Assembly (NCBI GenBank): GCA_947044365.1
Contig: OX345636.1
Span: forward strand, 15,549,115 to 15,613,114
Source of the DNA: Petrosia ficiformis
Lineage: Eukaryota; Porifera; Demospongiae; Haplosclerida; Petrosiidae
Reading direction: 5' to 3'
DNA length: 64,000 nt
Part shown: in pieces, positions 46,081 through 57,950 of the stretch
How positions within the stretch are numbered: the stretch's first letter is position 1
Layout of the letters: every line of letters starts with the position of its first letter
Made by a program: the position numbers and the translations under genes
The notes under the pieces: model-generated
Database searches by the model: none
Told to the model about the DNA's origin: nothing
The model's input: only the letters and a program-made list of their open reading frames with translations

Positions 46081-47814
46081 TCACATTTGAAGGGATTCTA
46101 ATGAAAAGATCTGTATCCTGTTGTTTCCAGAATCCACAACAACAAGCTCCTTGGAGAGTCGTACTGCAATACCTTTTGGCCCGATAAATTGTCCTTGATC
46201 TGAACCTTTACCTCCAAATCGAAATAACAATCTTCCCTCTTGTGAGAAAATTGCAACACAGTGATTTCCTGTTTCAGTAACAGCAATGTATTCATTTGGT
46301 AGAATGGCAATGCCAAATGGTTGCTTTAGTACTCCTTTCTTTCTTGCATCTGTTGATTTGCTATCCCATAGTGAATAGCCATCCGGTTTCATTTTAACAA
46401 GGCATCCATCTTTCAAATCAGAAATAATAAGATAATCATTTCTGTAATCTAGCCCAAATGGAATCGTTCCTATATCCTGGCACTCTACCTTCCCACGAAA
46501 ATTCCCACTACAATCTAAACAGTGTATACTACACTTGTTATCTCTTGGCCAAACTGTAGCATAAGCGCAGACAGTTCCTTTCATACGATCACATGATGCA
46601 GAAGTAATTGCTAATGGCAATATATTACGTCGAAGAATGGATGTGCTAAACCTAAAGTCCTCTTTAATTTTCACCACATTAAGATTACAAACTGACTTTC
46701 CTGGAGAAAACTTTTCTGTTGAAACAAGTATGGTGTTGTGCATGTGATTATATGTTAAAGCTTTTGGTTGACTGTTTTCTCTGAAACGTAAAGTAGCTTT
46801 CTTTGAGTTGACATCAATACCTTCTGCTAATCTTAGACAGAAGTTCTTTGCATCAGAAATAATCATATGGCCTTGAGCATTGGTACAAATATCATCAAAA
46901 GTAACAGTTTCATTAACTGCTTCAGCAAACCGTCCACTAACTATAACATTTGAAGGTGAAATGATACTTGCTATTGTAGAAGGTGAGATCAAATCATGGT
47001 ATAGATGCTCACAATTGGATATCATATCAGGACATACATTTTTATAAGCTGTGGAAGATAACTCTGCAAGCTCATCAGTAGATACAGGTAGAGAAATAGA
47101 AGATATGTTTTTTGGGATGGGGCTGTTGCTATTAGATTTTAGAATTGGTTGGCTACGAGGTAAGGGAGGAGGTGTGCTAACAAAACTTTCATTAGGTTTG
47201 TATTTAACTTCTTCATTTGTCATCATGACTGACTCTGGTCTGTGTTCAGGAAGAGATAAACTTCTTGAATACATGCTATGCTTACAATAAATTGCTGCAA
47301 TGAATTGTGGAGTAAGTTCACCTACTTTGTCGTTTAATTTATCCACACCTGGTTTGTTAATCGACACTCTTGGAACTTTGACCTTAAGTTGATTATTAAT
47401 TGGTTCATTGTCTTTCAACTTCTCTACTTGTTCTTTCTTTTTGGCTTCAAGTTTGTCTATTATTCCGTCTTTCCAGGTTCTCATTGCATCCTCAGCAATA
47501 CTAAACGACTTCACAGCATCATTGCAATCAGAGTGGATTTTATTATATTGTACTTGATGAGTAGCTGATATTTCCTGAATATTTTCTGTTTTCTTGATAC
47601 TATCCTTCACTCTTCTCAGCTGCATTTCTAACTGTTTTATTTGAGTTGCGATATATTTTTCATAACTAGTAATTTTGTGACCAGCATGACCTACTGTAAG
47701 GCACTGTAAACAGAGAAGTTGATTACATTCTCGGCAAAAGGTCTGTATTTCTTCGCCAACATGATTACTGCAGCCCTGACGCGGTAAATGCCCTTGGGAA
47801 AAAGGTGGATTCAT
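46081..47814 (-). CDS. B-box / coiled-coil / NHL-repeat protein (TRIM-like), intact copy
   Basis: A continuous frame of 577 codons runs from ATG 47814-47812. Residues 15-46 form a B-box type 2 zinc finger (C15, H18, C27, C30, C35, C38, H43, H46). A coiled coil follows (about 50-140), then a Ser/Pro-rich linker, and the last 200 residues contain NHL-type beta-propeller repeats (PFGLDYRNDYLIISDL, PFGIAILPNEYIAVTE, GPKGIAVRLSKELVVVDSGN). No RING precedes the B-box in this frame. The open frame extends upstream of the ATG to an AG at about 47866, so an upstream exon, perhaps carrying the RING, may exist. TRIM-NHL proteins act in RNA regulation and ubiquitination. The paralogue at 26689-29186 is broken. 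The Death-domain gene lies divergently upstream. Confidence 0.85.
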   Translation of the reverse strand: MNPPFSQGHLPRQGCSNHVGEEIQTFCRECNQLLCLQCLTVGHAGHKITSYEKYIATQIKQLEMQLRRVKDSIKKTENIQEISATHQVQYNKIHSDCNDAVKSFSIAEDAMRTWKDGIIDKLEAKKKEQVEKLKDNEPINNQLKVKVPRVSINKPGVDKLNDKVGELTPQFIAAIYCKHSMYSRSLSLPEHRPESVMMTNEEVKYKPNESFVSTPPPLPRSQPILKSNSNSPIPKNISSISLPVSTDELAELSSTAYKNVCPDMISNCEHLYHDLISPSTIASIISPSNVIVSGRFAEAVNETVTFDDICTNAQGHMIISDAKNFCLRLAEGIDVNSKKATLRFRENSQPKALTYNHMHNTILVSTEKFSPGKSVCNLNVVKIKEDFRFSTSILRRNILPLAITSASCDRMKGTVCAYATVWPRDNKCSIHCLDCSGNFRGKVECQDIGTIPFGLDYRNDYLIISDLKDGCLVKMKPDGYSLWDSKSTDARKKGVLKQPFGIAILPNEYIAVTETGNHCVAIFSQEGRLLFRFGGKGSDQGQFIGPKGIAVRLSKELVVVDSGNNRIQIFSLESLQM

Positions 47815-48794
47815 CACTGTCAAGCATCTAACTTGTTCTACTTCATCAGCGGATAGCCTAGTCTAGAGAGACTGCCACGTCAGTTGGAAGGTGTGGACAG
47901 TCTGGGGACGAGACGAACAATTACGCTAAAATCTCAGCAATGTTTTTTGATTTCATGTTTGAAGGGACAAATATAATAATATAAATATATATATATATAT
48001 ATTATACATGAAAACCTATTGCTTGGTATTTTCTCGGTGGTTTTCATAGTAATTAATTATCTTTGGCAGTCTGAGGACAAGACTATGGACGATACAAAAA
48101 TGTCATTTTTGGTCATTGATTGATCTTTAATTTATATAATATTGTATTTTATATTCTTTATTACTTAAAGCACTGCATAATAGTTTAAATATCATTAACA
48201 AATTAATATACCTCTAAAATTCAAATTACATCCACTAATTTCTTAACACAAATGTACCCTTGATAATTATGATTACTTATTAAATAAGCAAATTAAACTG
48301 TTAAAAATGAGCAGTTGTTTATATTTGAGGTTATAACTAGGTTGACATGGAAACTTTTGATCTTTCAGTTATAAAACCCAAAGATTCGCAGAAACTCGAT
48401 TGAGCCTGAAGTTGATATCACTGTCAATTGTTGTCCTTTAGTGATGTATTTACAATGGATTTCAAAAGTCATGTGTATCTCTACATTTTCTGTTATACCC
48501 TATGGGTATCAAATATAAAACACTGGAGATTTTTTCCAGACAATCTTTTATTCAGTAACACCATCCGAAGAGAAGCTCGAGAGAAGTTACTTTAAGTCTA
48601 CTTTGATTCTGTTGTACTTATCCTTGGAAAGTCAATATTATGTTAATAACCTGGCCGTACGATTATAAAGTAGGGCCAGGGCCTGGGGACTTGGCAGCTG
48701 GGGGCGAGACTATTGAACGTATAATTTTTGTTTGTTGACCTAACATTCCCATGGCGCAACTCGTTATTGATATCTGTATCTACTAGATCGAATA
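47815..48794. promoter_or_regulatory. Shared upstream region of NHL and Death-domain genes
   Basis: 980 bp lie between the divergent starts. They are conserved with 29187-30115, apart from small indels and a (TA)n run at 47985-48003. No specific promoter element can be assigned. If the NHL gene has a further 5' exon, it could lie here or beyond. Confidence 0.4.
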
Positions 48795-49201
48795 ATGTCT
48801 CGAAAAGGTGAGAAATGTCATTCGTAAAGTAATAATGTTATCACTGATCAATAATCATTAATAATTATCGTTTTAGAAGATTAACACGAATTGACAGTGA
48901 AAGAATTGTCAGCTACTTTAAGGGATACAAGTGCTGATCTTGAGTTTTTAATGGTACAGTTAGGTGTTCCACCTAGTCATTTCAGACAGTTGTGGAGTCC
49001 GTCCAATGATGGGGTACTAGTGAAATGTCTGGACTACTGGCTCAGAAGCAATGAAGATCCAAAGTGGGAAGATGTAATAAAAGCACTGGAGGGGAGTGGC
49101 GATATTAAGCTGGCAAGTCGTATCAGAAGAAAAATTTCCCAAAGTGGTAAATTTCTGTACAGACATTATAACACACTTCTATTTTCCTTTTGCGGTGGAT
49201 G
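48795..49201 (+). pseudogene. Death-domain protein, copy 2, early stop
   Basis: Exon 1 is 48795-48807 (MSRK plus one base), with a GTGAG donor. Exon 2 starts at 48877. Its third codon is TAA (48882-48884) where copy 1 has TCA, so the intended product is truncated unless translation begins downstream. The rest of the frame is open to 49201: VKELSATLRDTSADLEFLM, then LGVPPSHFRQLW, YWLRSNEDPKWEDVIKAL and SRIRRKI, a Death domain of about 85 residues. The likely exon end is the AGTG/GTAAAT donor near 49147. The next exon is uncertain; a Leu-rich frame after TTTTCCAG at about 49330 is one candidate. Confidence 0.7.
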
Positions 49202-50964
49202 AGGGAGATTATACGTATAATTTGACAAATTTACTCAAAGGTGTTATATGACTAGCAGGACAGTATGTTAGGCACTCATAAATCACTGGTAAAATATGGA
49301 ATTGTTGAAACGCTTCTTTTATTTTCCAGGCTTTCTACTGTCATTGTGGGCTCAATTTTTAATTTCATGTGGAAAACATATTGTCCTTCTAGTGGCTAAG
49401 TGTTATCTACCCATAACACGCACGTGCCTGATAGGATGATATATTCATTTGTGATAGGGATCATAAAATTTGACTAAAGAATGCAATTAAGGTTATAAAA
49501 ACAGACACTTACATTTTCTGGTAAACAGGTATCCTTTTATGTTTAAACCACTATAATGAATATTTTCTATTTAATGACATGTCCAATCAGTTTGGCACCC
49601 TCTGCAAAATATGAAATTCCACATATTTATCACCAGACATGGAGTCAATTACAATGCAATGTAATATGTTACCTTAAAAATCAGTATAATTACAACCTGT
49701 ATTACATATAAGTCAATTAATTTAATTACATTACTATTACCTTAAAAATCAGTATATTACTATTATTGCTGAAGTCAGTGTTACTGTTATGGATTACTAT
49801 AGTATTGACGTTTCTTTGAAGTTCATTTAAGTTTAAAACTAAATGATCATTGCATTTGTAAGTTTGCACCTTTTTGGCGAAAAAAAAAATAGTTCCAATA
49901 TTAAAAAGTCTCTCTACTTGCCCTACTTTAATCAAATAGGAAGCCATTAGATGAAAAGCACTTCCTTTGTGATATAATAATAGTATGCACAGATGATATC
50001 CCCTAGGGATTATCAGATATCGCTTAAAGGAAATGATACCTCAAATGAAATAATGATACTAATTATAACAATTATTAAATGAAAGAAGTATATATGTACT
50101 ATAATGGCTATATAGTGATGACTTTACTGGAGACACATGATTTATGTTGACAGTAAGATGGAACAGCCATTAACTAATCCAAAAACTCCAGAAATAGAGC
50201 TGCCACAGATTTCTTTCTGGCATTAGCTGTTAGAGTACATAATTTAGATCCCCCATAGTTGGTAACTAGAAAACATTTTTAGGACATTCCTTTTTACCTT
50301 CTCTGGCACAACTCCATTTGTTAAAAACTTTAACTGACCAAGAGATACTTCACTTTGCATGTATATAACTCCTTAAACCGTTTCTCTGTAACACTTTACA
50401 TGTATGCGATATGCCCTAGTGTTCAATGATGTTTTTTGATTACCATGGCATTAGCAACCAATAAGACATCATTTCCTCCATATGGCGGTGCTTTTCATGT
50501 AATGGCTTCCCACATGATAAACCAGTTATTGTGTATACATTGCGCTTCATGTGTTATCGATACACACTCAAAGAGGAATAAATATTGCATATTACAATTA
50601 CTATTACCTCAACATTGGGATTGTATATTACTAATACTATTGCTTTTTTGTCTAGCTATTACTGTTACTATATATTACTATTACCTCAGTTTTTTAGTTA
50701 CCTATGACAATTACTATTACCTTGAAACATGCATGTAATCTTTACTATTGTCCTACATGTCTGTTTGTTACAGTGTAAGCAGATTAACAACTGTATAGAC
50801 TTGATTTGTAGTTAGTCATGTGATTTAAACACCTCTTTGGCCCTTACCACACTATTTGTAAACCTCAGGCTTCACCCTCCAATCAGTGTTTAACCTATAA
50901 TATAAAATGTAAAGTTATACCATGTTGTGTGGATGGTAACCTCTGATTAACCATGGCTTCAAAG

Positions 50965-51002
<38 letters not shown>

Positions 51003-51153
51003 TTACAAACAGCTGATTTCTTAACTATTTACTTGGTTTTACTGTAGATAATGGTTGGTAGTGGACTAACAGGGTTTCATAATGGGGTTGTTGAGGGATG
51101 TATATTCCCCCTCCCACTAACGTAAGTCCACCCCTCCTAGATTTCAGACCTGA
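49202..51153. other. Noncoding region of block B copy 2 and spacer
   Basis: 49202-50740 duplicates 30499-32033. 50741-51153 is unique in the window and contains a (TA)n run at 50967-50997. No gene is supported. Confidence 0.6.
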
Positions 51154-54100
51154 TTTATTTCAACACGCAACAACATCTCAACTACAAGCCTTCTGGCCAT
51201 CAGAAACAACCTCAGAGAGCCTAAATTTTAACTTTTCCCGAGAGAGGATATCCCCACATCCCCCAGGAGCAGTGCAATTTGCATGATCGATTTGTTCCCC
51301 TTCCTAACAACAAATCCTGGATGAACTCAAACTAAGTATTTGTCTCCTCTTTGATATCACTTGTAAAGAATTCCCTTTGCCTTTTAAGGAAACATTAATT
51401 GACAAGGCATGTGTCCTATTTTCTCACAGGTGTTATATGCCTATCATATATATTGGGTGATAATCATAACTACACTGTAAAATTTAATGGGTTGTTTTAA
51501 CACTTATTTGGTTACTTGAGTTCAATACAATATGAATAATATACTCCTAAGACTATGTAAATTAGTCTTTTTGTTATTATACTGTAGGTAATGTTTAAAA
51601 ATAGTAATTTATTTCTTGATTAGTATATGTACATGCCATATTAAGAATGGTATCAAAAATAATACAAACATAGTATATGTGCATGCATGTTAACCCTTAG
51701 AGCACTGATGTCACATGTACATATATGTGACATTTCACCCCTACGTGGTTCGCCGTCTGTTTCTGGCTACACGAAGCTGTCCAAATGCTTGTAATTTGCG
51801 TCAAGCACAAGGTGATGAACGTGGCTAAAAAAGTTGATGTTTTTTCGGCCGCCCTTTGGCCTAAATAACGACTAGGGGGGGAATTTTAAAGGGGGGTGTC
51901 CCCCCGTTAATGTGTGGGTTCGAAGGGGGCACAGCCCCCTCGCTGCTGACGAATTTAACATTTTTTGACCCCGCCCACGCCCTCTGGTGGGTAGCTGAGG
52001 CATTTTCCTTGCTGTGAAACCTGAAATCGTGGGTGTAGCTGGTGCCAACATGGGGTCATTTTGTTAGCCCCAGTTCCAGTCAAAAGAGGGAGAGCACTGC
52101 ATTTGATTTGATCCTACGATCCGCTTGGGGACTTTCGAGTCCCGGTAAGCAAGTTGGTGGAAAAGGAACCAAGTTTGGAGTAGAGAAATTGAACGGTGGC
52201 CAAATTATATGCAATAGATTCGCCAGTGTTGGAAATGGAAAGAATTTTGAAAAACAGGCTCAGTGCTCTAAGGGTTATAGGGACGGGACATAGCTCCAGT
52301 GGTATATCAAAGGTTACTATGGTAATGACCCACACACTATAGTAAAACATACAGTAATTATGTATAATATGTGAAGGTGGTATCATCCCATGGAGCCAAC
52401 TCTCACATGGAGCCAACTTTTTAATTTGTCGTGTGATCAACTCTTGCCAGATCAACTCTCGCTAGAGCAAAAAAAATGTATGAAGTTGAATATACATTAC
52501 TTGTTGGGGCACTTTGAACTTCAAAGGGACGGTTCAAGTGACTATTTAGGGGAAGCGATGGAATGTATTTTGACTACAAGAGTAATAATGTTGTAGGGAT
52601 ATTCCCTCATATGTTTCTAATTTATAATTTGTGTAACATTAAATCACTGTTCAATTAGTTGATCTTGTGACAAGTTTATCTTGTTAGAGTTGATCTCATG
52701 ACAAAATGTATTTGGGGGAGTTAATTTCATGAAAGTTGATCTCATGGGGTTGATTGTATAAAAGTGGGTGATGTTTGTAAGTGACTTAGATCATTTTAAA
52801 TGAGAGCAATGCTTTCAACCTGATAAGAATATCTATAAAAAAATGAATTCCTATATATCATACTATAGGCCATAGATGCACAACAGCTTTCTGTGCATTT
52901 GCCTAGCATCCTATAAAAAATTATAAATAGTATATTTTATTGAGACACCATGCATGTATATATAATTATATAATAATTATATAATTATGTCAGGTATGGA
53001 TAATAGTAGTAGGTAAAACTAATTTATAATTATAAATATATAGAATGAAATGTAAATTGATATAGTTATAATCAAGTTTAGGCGTTTAAGCGATTATCAG
53101 TGCTTGACCACAGATTCATTTTGTTCTCTGCAAGGTTTTTGATACTCTGTATTAAATTTCTTTCATTTTATGTATAAACTGTCCATAATAAGTTTAATAC
53201 TATGCAAACAAGCGCCGTCGGGATGGGACCCTCGCCTACGTGGCAAAGTAATACAAACTATAATTTTTTTCTAAATATAAAATTATAATAATTATATGTC
53301 ATTGCTCGTTTGTATGGTGACATAATAATGAAAATTCAGATGGTTTACTTATGTGTACGAAACATATAAAGTAATAAAATTGTACTGCCATGTTAGTTTG
53401 TACAATAATATTACGATAGTTATACAAATTAACATGTCAGTATATACTTACAAGAATAATAAAAACATTTTCAATAAACATGGAGGAAGATGTAGGGACG
53501 TCAAAACCCAAAAAGCATGTGAACACCTCGGAGCCTTGATTGAATTACACACATACATAATTATATACACTAGATGAATGTAAAACATTGTGGGGGCGAA
53601 GTAGTACACGCCTATTAATTAGTTAAAGCTATTTCACCCCGCCTGGGGCCAAGTGGTCCCCGCAGGAGAAAAAGACGTACGTATGCAAGCAAGCAATCAA
53701 TCAAGCAAGATTCTCGACTAGTGTGGGGCATCGCCCCAACTATGCAGCTGAATAATAAAAAAATGGTGGTAAAATAATATGAAAACTTCATATAAGTCTG
53801 AAAAGCATCTGATTTTATTGCGCTTATCTGCTAATATTAACCTAGATATATCTGAAAAAAGTCCAAAATGCATAAAAAATATCTGATTGACATATCTGCT
53901 ATCTGAAATCTGTTTTCAGACAATTGCTTAATCTGAACTAATTAGATTAATTATATACATAATTATAATCTGATTAAGTATTACAAAACCTCTGATGTTT
54001 TCAGTTTATAATTTCTGTTATCATGATCAAATTGTATAACAGTGCAGAATACCAAAGATTATTATCATCATGTTATACAACAACTAGGCTTTTCGTAATA

Positions 54101-54236
54101 TTTTTGCATGTATGATATTGTTTTTAACAGCACTTTTAACTACGGAATTCCACGACGGTCAAATCAACACAAAAAGTATTGACCCATAGATGAAACTTGG
54201 TAGTTGCATAGTTTCTATTGATACATTAACTTATAT
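51154..54236. repeat. Block A, copy 3
   Basis: Nearly identical to 1-3430, less the 426-1290 insertion and plus the 51691-52276 insertion and a few short deletions. The match stops at 54236, where the satellite-bearing element starts. No gene is seen. Confidence 0.85.
51691..52276. mobile_element. TTA(A)-flanked MITE with ACCCTTAGAGCACTGA termini
   Basis: The left end ACCCTTAGAGCACTGATG and right end CAGTGCTCTAAGGGTT are inverted repeats. Block A copy 1 near 1402 lacks the element, so it inserted after the duplication. A subterminal palindrome, GTCACATGTACATATATGTGAC, follows the left end. The interior is unusually GC-rich (51840-52000) and no gene is seen. Confidence 0.85.
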
Positions 54237-54237
54237 A

Positions 54238-54339
54238 TGGGGTGCCAAATGAGTCAAAATTACATCATCAGTCTTTTATCAGTCTTTCATCTTTTATTTC
54301 GTGTTGGTTGCTCCAGTATTGTGTTTTCTGATATCATAT
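54238..54339 (+). other. Terminal sequence of the satellite-bearing element
   Basis: TGGGGTGCCAAATGAGTCAAAA and the following GTGTTGGTTGCTCCAGTATT match 37000-37063 in reverse. It precedes the satellite array directly. Confidence 0.6.
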
Positions 54340-55810
54340 CGGATGTCAGATATACTATATCCGACTTCCAATATCATATCAGACATCGTATATACTATAT
54401 CCGACCTCCAATATCTATATCCGACTTCCAATATCATATCAGACATCGTATATACTATATCCGACCTCCAATATCATATCGGACGTCGTATATACTATAT
54501 CCGACTTCCAATATCATATCAGACATCGTATATACTATATCCGACCTCCAATATCACATCGGACGTCAGATATACTATATCCTAATTCCAGTATCTATAT
54601 CCGACTTTCAATATTATATCAGACATCATATATACTATATCCGACCTCCAATATCATATCCGACTTCCAATATCATATCAGACATCGTATATACCATATC
54701 CGACTTCCAATATCATATCAGACATCGTATATACTATATCCGACCTCCAATATCTATATCCGACTTCCAATATCATATCAGACATCGTATATACTATATC
54801 CGACCTCCAATATCATATCGGACGTCGTATATACTATATCCGACTTCCAATATCATATCAGACATCGTATATACTATATCCGACCTCCAATATCATATCG
54901 GACGGCAGATATACTATATCCTAATTCCAGTATCTATATCCGACTTCCAATATTATATCAGACATCATATATACTATATCCGACCTCCAATATCATATCG
55001 GACGTCGTATATACTATATCCGACTTCCAATATCATATCAGACATCGTATATACTATATCCGACCTCCAATATCATATCGGACGTCAGATATACTATATC
55101 CTAATTCCAGTATCTATATCTGACTTCCAATATTATATCAGACATCATATATACTATATCCGACCTCCAATATCATATCGGACGTCGTATATACTATATG
55201 CGACTTCCAATATCATATCAGACATCGTATATACTATATCCGACCTCCAATATCATATCGGACGTCAGATATACTATATCCTAATTCCAGTATCTATATC
55301 CGACTTCCAATATTTTATATCAGACATCATATATACTATATCCGACCTCCAATATCATATCGGACGTCGTATATACTATATCCGACTTCCAATATCATAT
55401 CAGACATCGTATATACTATATCCGACCTCCAATTTCATATCGGACGTCAGATATACTATATCCTAATTCCAGTATCTATATCTGACTTCCAATATTATAT
55501 GAGACATCATATATACTATATCCGACCTCCAATATCATATCGGACGTCGTATATACTATATCCGACTTCCAATATCATATCAGACATCGTATATACTATA
55601 TCCGACCTCCAATATCATATCGGACGTCAGATATACTATATCCTAATTCCAGTATCTATATCCGACTTCCAATATTATATCAGACATCATATATACTATA
55701 TCCGACCTCCAATATCATATCCGACTTCCAATATCATATCAGACATCGTATATACTATATCCGCCTTCCAATATCATATCAGACCTCCAATATTATAGCA
55801 GACATCAGAT
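54340..55810. repeat. Satellite array, 40-bp monomers in 180-bp higher-order units
   Basis: Two 40-bp monomer types alternate (ending GACTTCCA or GACCTCCA, with TATACTATATCC shared). Every fourth monomer is replaced by a variant with CTAATTCCAGTATCTATATC plus a 20-bp half unit. The variant recurs at 54921, 55101, 55281, 55462 and 55642, a period of 180-181 bp; the first copy at 54582 is 339 bp earlier. The 409-codon open frame across the array is a product of the repeat and not a gene. Confidence 0.95.
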
Positions 55811-55914
55811 ATATATCCAACTTTGAATATCATTTCAAACATGGTAAATACAATATCCAACCTCCAATATTATACCAGATTCCACACAAACTATCAGATC
55901 TTTTTTTAATGGGG
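55811..55914. repeat. Decayed edge of the satellite array
   Basis: Monomers become diverged and AT-rich and then stop. Confidence 0.6.
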
Positions 55915-56800
55915 CCCCTTATGTTATTAGTGTATAATAGGTTGGTTCTAATGACATGAGATATCCTGAAGAACCATACAAAAGCCTAAAAAGTAATTGG
56001 ACACTAAATTTGATGGCCGTAACCTAAACTTTGAGGGCAAAATATGTGAATTTATGAAACATGAACTCAGAACATCAAAATACACTATTTCAGAAGTTTA
56101 CTTTCCAAATTCATGATTTTGAGTGACATTATAGAGTTGAATTTTTTAAATGTTTGTTTCTGCATGATAGAAGATCAATAGCTTACCTCTGACAGTGATT
56201 TTCACTTACAGATATGGTGTATTTTAATGTGCCGAGTTCATAATTTTTAAAAGTTTTGACATTCGAAGAACTGTTCTGAGGTTATTCCCACTTTTGCTCA
56301 TTTGGCTCTTGGGTACTGTTTTAAGCCAAGTTTTGGGTTTATTATTAGGCTTTCTAAATGAAATATGTGCTTGAGACAATCACAAACCATCAGATCTTCT
56401 CTAGTGAACCATTTAGTGTTTAATGAGTTGGTTCTAATGACATCAAACATCGTGAAGAACCCTACAAAAACCTAAGAAGTGATTGGACACTCAATTTGAT
56501 AGCCATAACCAGAAATCTGAGGCTTGAATATGTGAATTTATGAAACATATGAACTCAGAACATCAAAATACACTATGTCAGAGAGTAAAACTACTGTCAG
56601 AAGTTTACTTTCTGATTTCATGATTTTGAGTAACATTCAGAAGCAACCCTTTTCAATCATATATAACTTCAGCTCCGGCAAAAGTATGAAATTAGAAAGT
56701 AAATGGCTGACAGTAGTTACAACTTCTGACATGGATACCCTGATTTCATATATTCGGACCATGGTTTTCTGCTTATTATGTATGTACCACTTATAATTTG
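55915..56800. repeat. Tandem duplication of about 480 bp
   Basis: 55925-56110 and 56405-56590 share GGTTGGTTCTAATGACAT-like, AATTGGACACT and GAACTCAGAACATCAAAAT phrases in the same order. The open frame at 56575-56796 has no known similarity. Confidence 0.75.
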
Positions 56801-57950
56801 GGTGTTGTGCCCATAAGTGCTTAGATATTCACAGTGTTTTCGAGGGTTTCTCGTGGCATTAGAACCAACATAACATATACCAATTGCTTCACTGCAAAAA
56901 CAGAATTGTTAAAATAACTCTTTAATTGGTTAGTACAGTTGCGAGGATTAACAAAATGTCAGTTATTCAGGTTATTAGCTGTCAATTAGTCAGTTATTCA
57001 GATTGTTATGAATTCACACATTCTTAATACCATTTATTCCAATAGTTGAAGCAGTGCATATTTTGACATTAATTTTTATGTATTGTTTTCAAGTTACACC
57101 CACTTTTAATCGTTCTGCTTCAGGATTCGGCTTCACTTTAGATGCTTTAATTTCAGAAAATACCAAAGATCCTAATATTATGTCTACTTAATCTGATTGT
57201 GATAAAGTGCAGTAGTAATAGTGACTGAATTTTATGATGTTTGGTGGTTTCTAAACTGAAGCTAGCAATCGTTACTGGTTTGTATATTCTCATCATTCCA
57301 AACTTGATTATTTTGTAAACGTGAAACTTTATACTCAATATTTACATTCAGTAATTGTGTGTGTGTCTCAAAGTCCAGTCGTCGTTCTTCACCAGACTAT
57401 GATTAATATTCAGCAAACAAGAAGAGTTGAAAATGCATACAATTAAATGTAATTATTGAGTTCAGTCTACTCTGTTTGCTATTTTTTTTATCTACTTTGA
57501 CTGCAATATATATACATTATTTCACAAACTAGCTAGAATAATTATTGCCATTGCAAGTCTAGAAAAAGGGTATCCCGGTGTAGACCTATGGATGTTGATT
57601 TTAGAAAATAATTATGTTAAAGTAGAAAACTATGAGTGACATTTGATGAAGAGATCAAAATATAATTATGGAAGGCTTGAAGAAATATCAGATGGAGAGA
57701 AAGATAAACACAAATGATTCAATAGTGCTCACACACATACAATGGATAGATTCTTTAATTTAAAAATGGTATTTAACTACTGCATGACTTCACATACGTA
57801 ATTAATAAATACATTTCTGTACCACAAAGAATGTTCTGAAGTGTTGTAATTCTGAATATTTTTAGTTATTTGTTGGGCTATCATACCATTTCATGATAGA
57901 AAAAGCTTGTTTGCTTTTAATACTCCATCACAACATGGCATAACAATCCA
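56801..57950. other. Noncoding AT-rich spacer
   Basis: No gene or named repeat is seen. Confidence 0.4.

Noticed and set aside
47824..48790. RING-encoding 5' exon for the NHL gene
   Set aside because: No Cys/His-rich frame with splice signals was found on the minus strand. The open extension to about 47866 is noted but not called.
54237..55466. 409-codon open frame across the satellite
   Set aside because: It follows the stop-free 40-bp monomer through all phases and has no start context or domain. It is a repeat artefact.
54340..55810. Possible CRISPR array
   Set aside because: There are no unique spacers; monomers are contiguous and the setting is eukaryotic.
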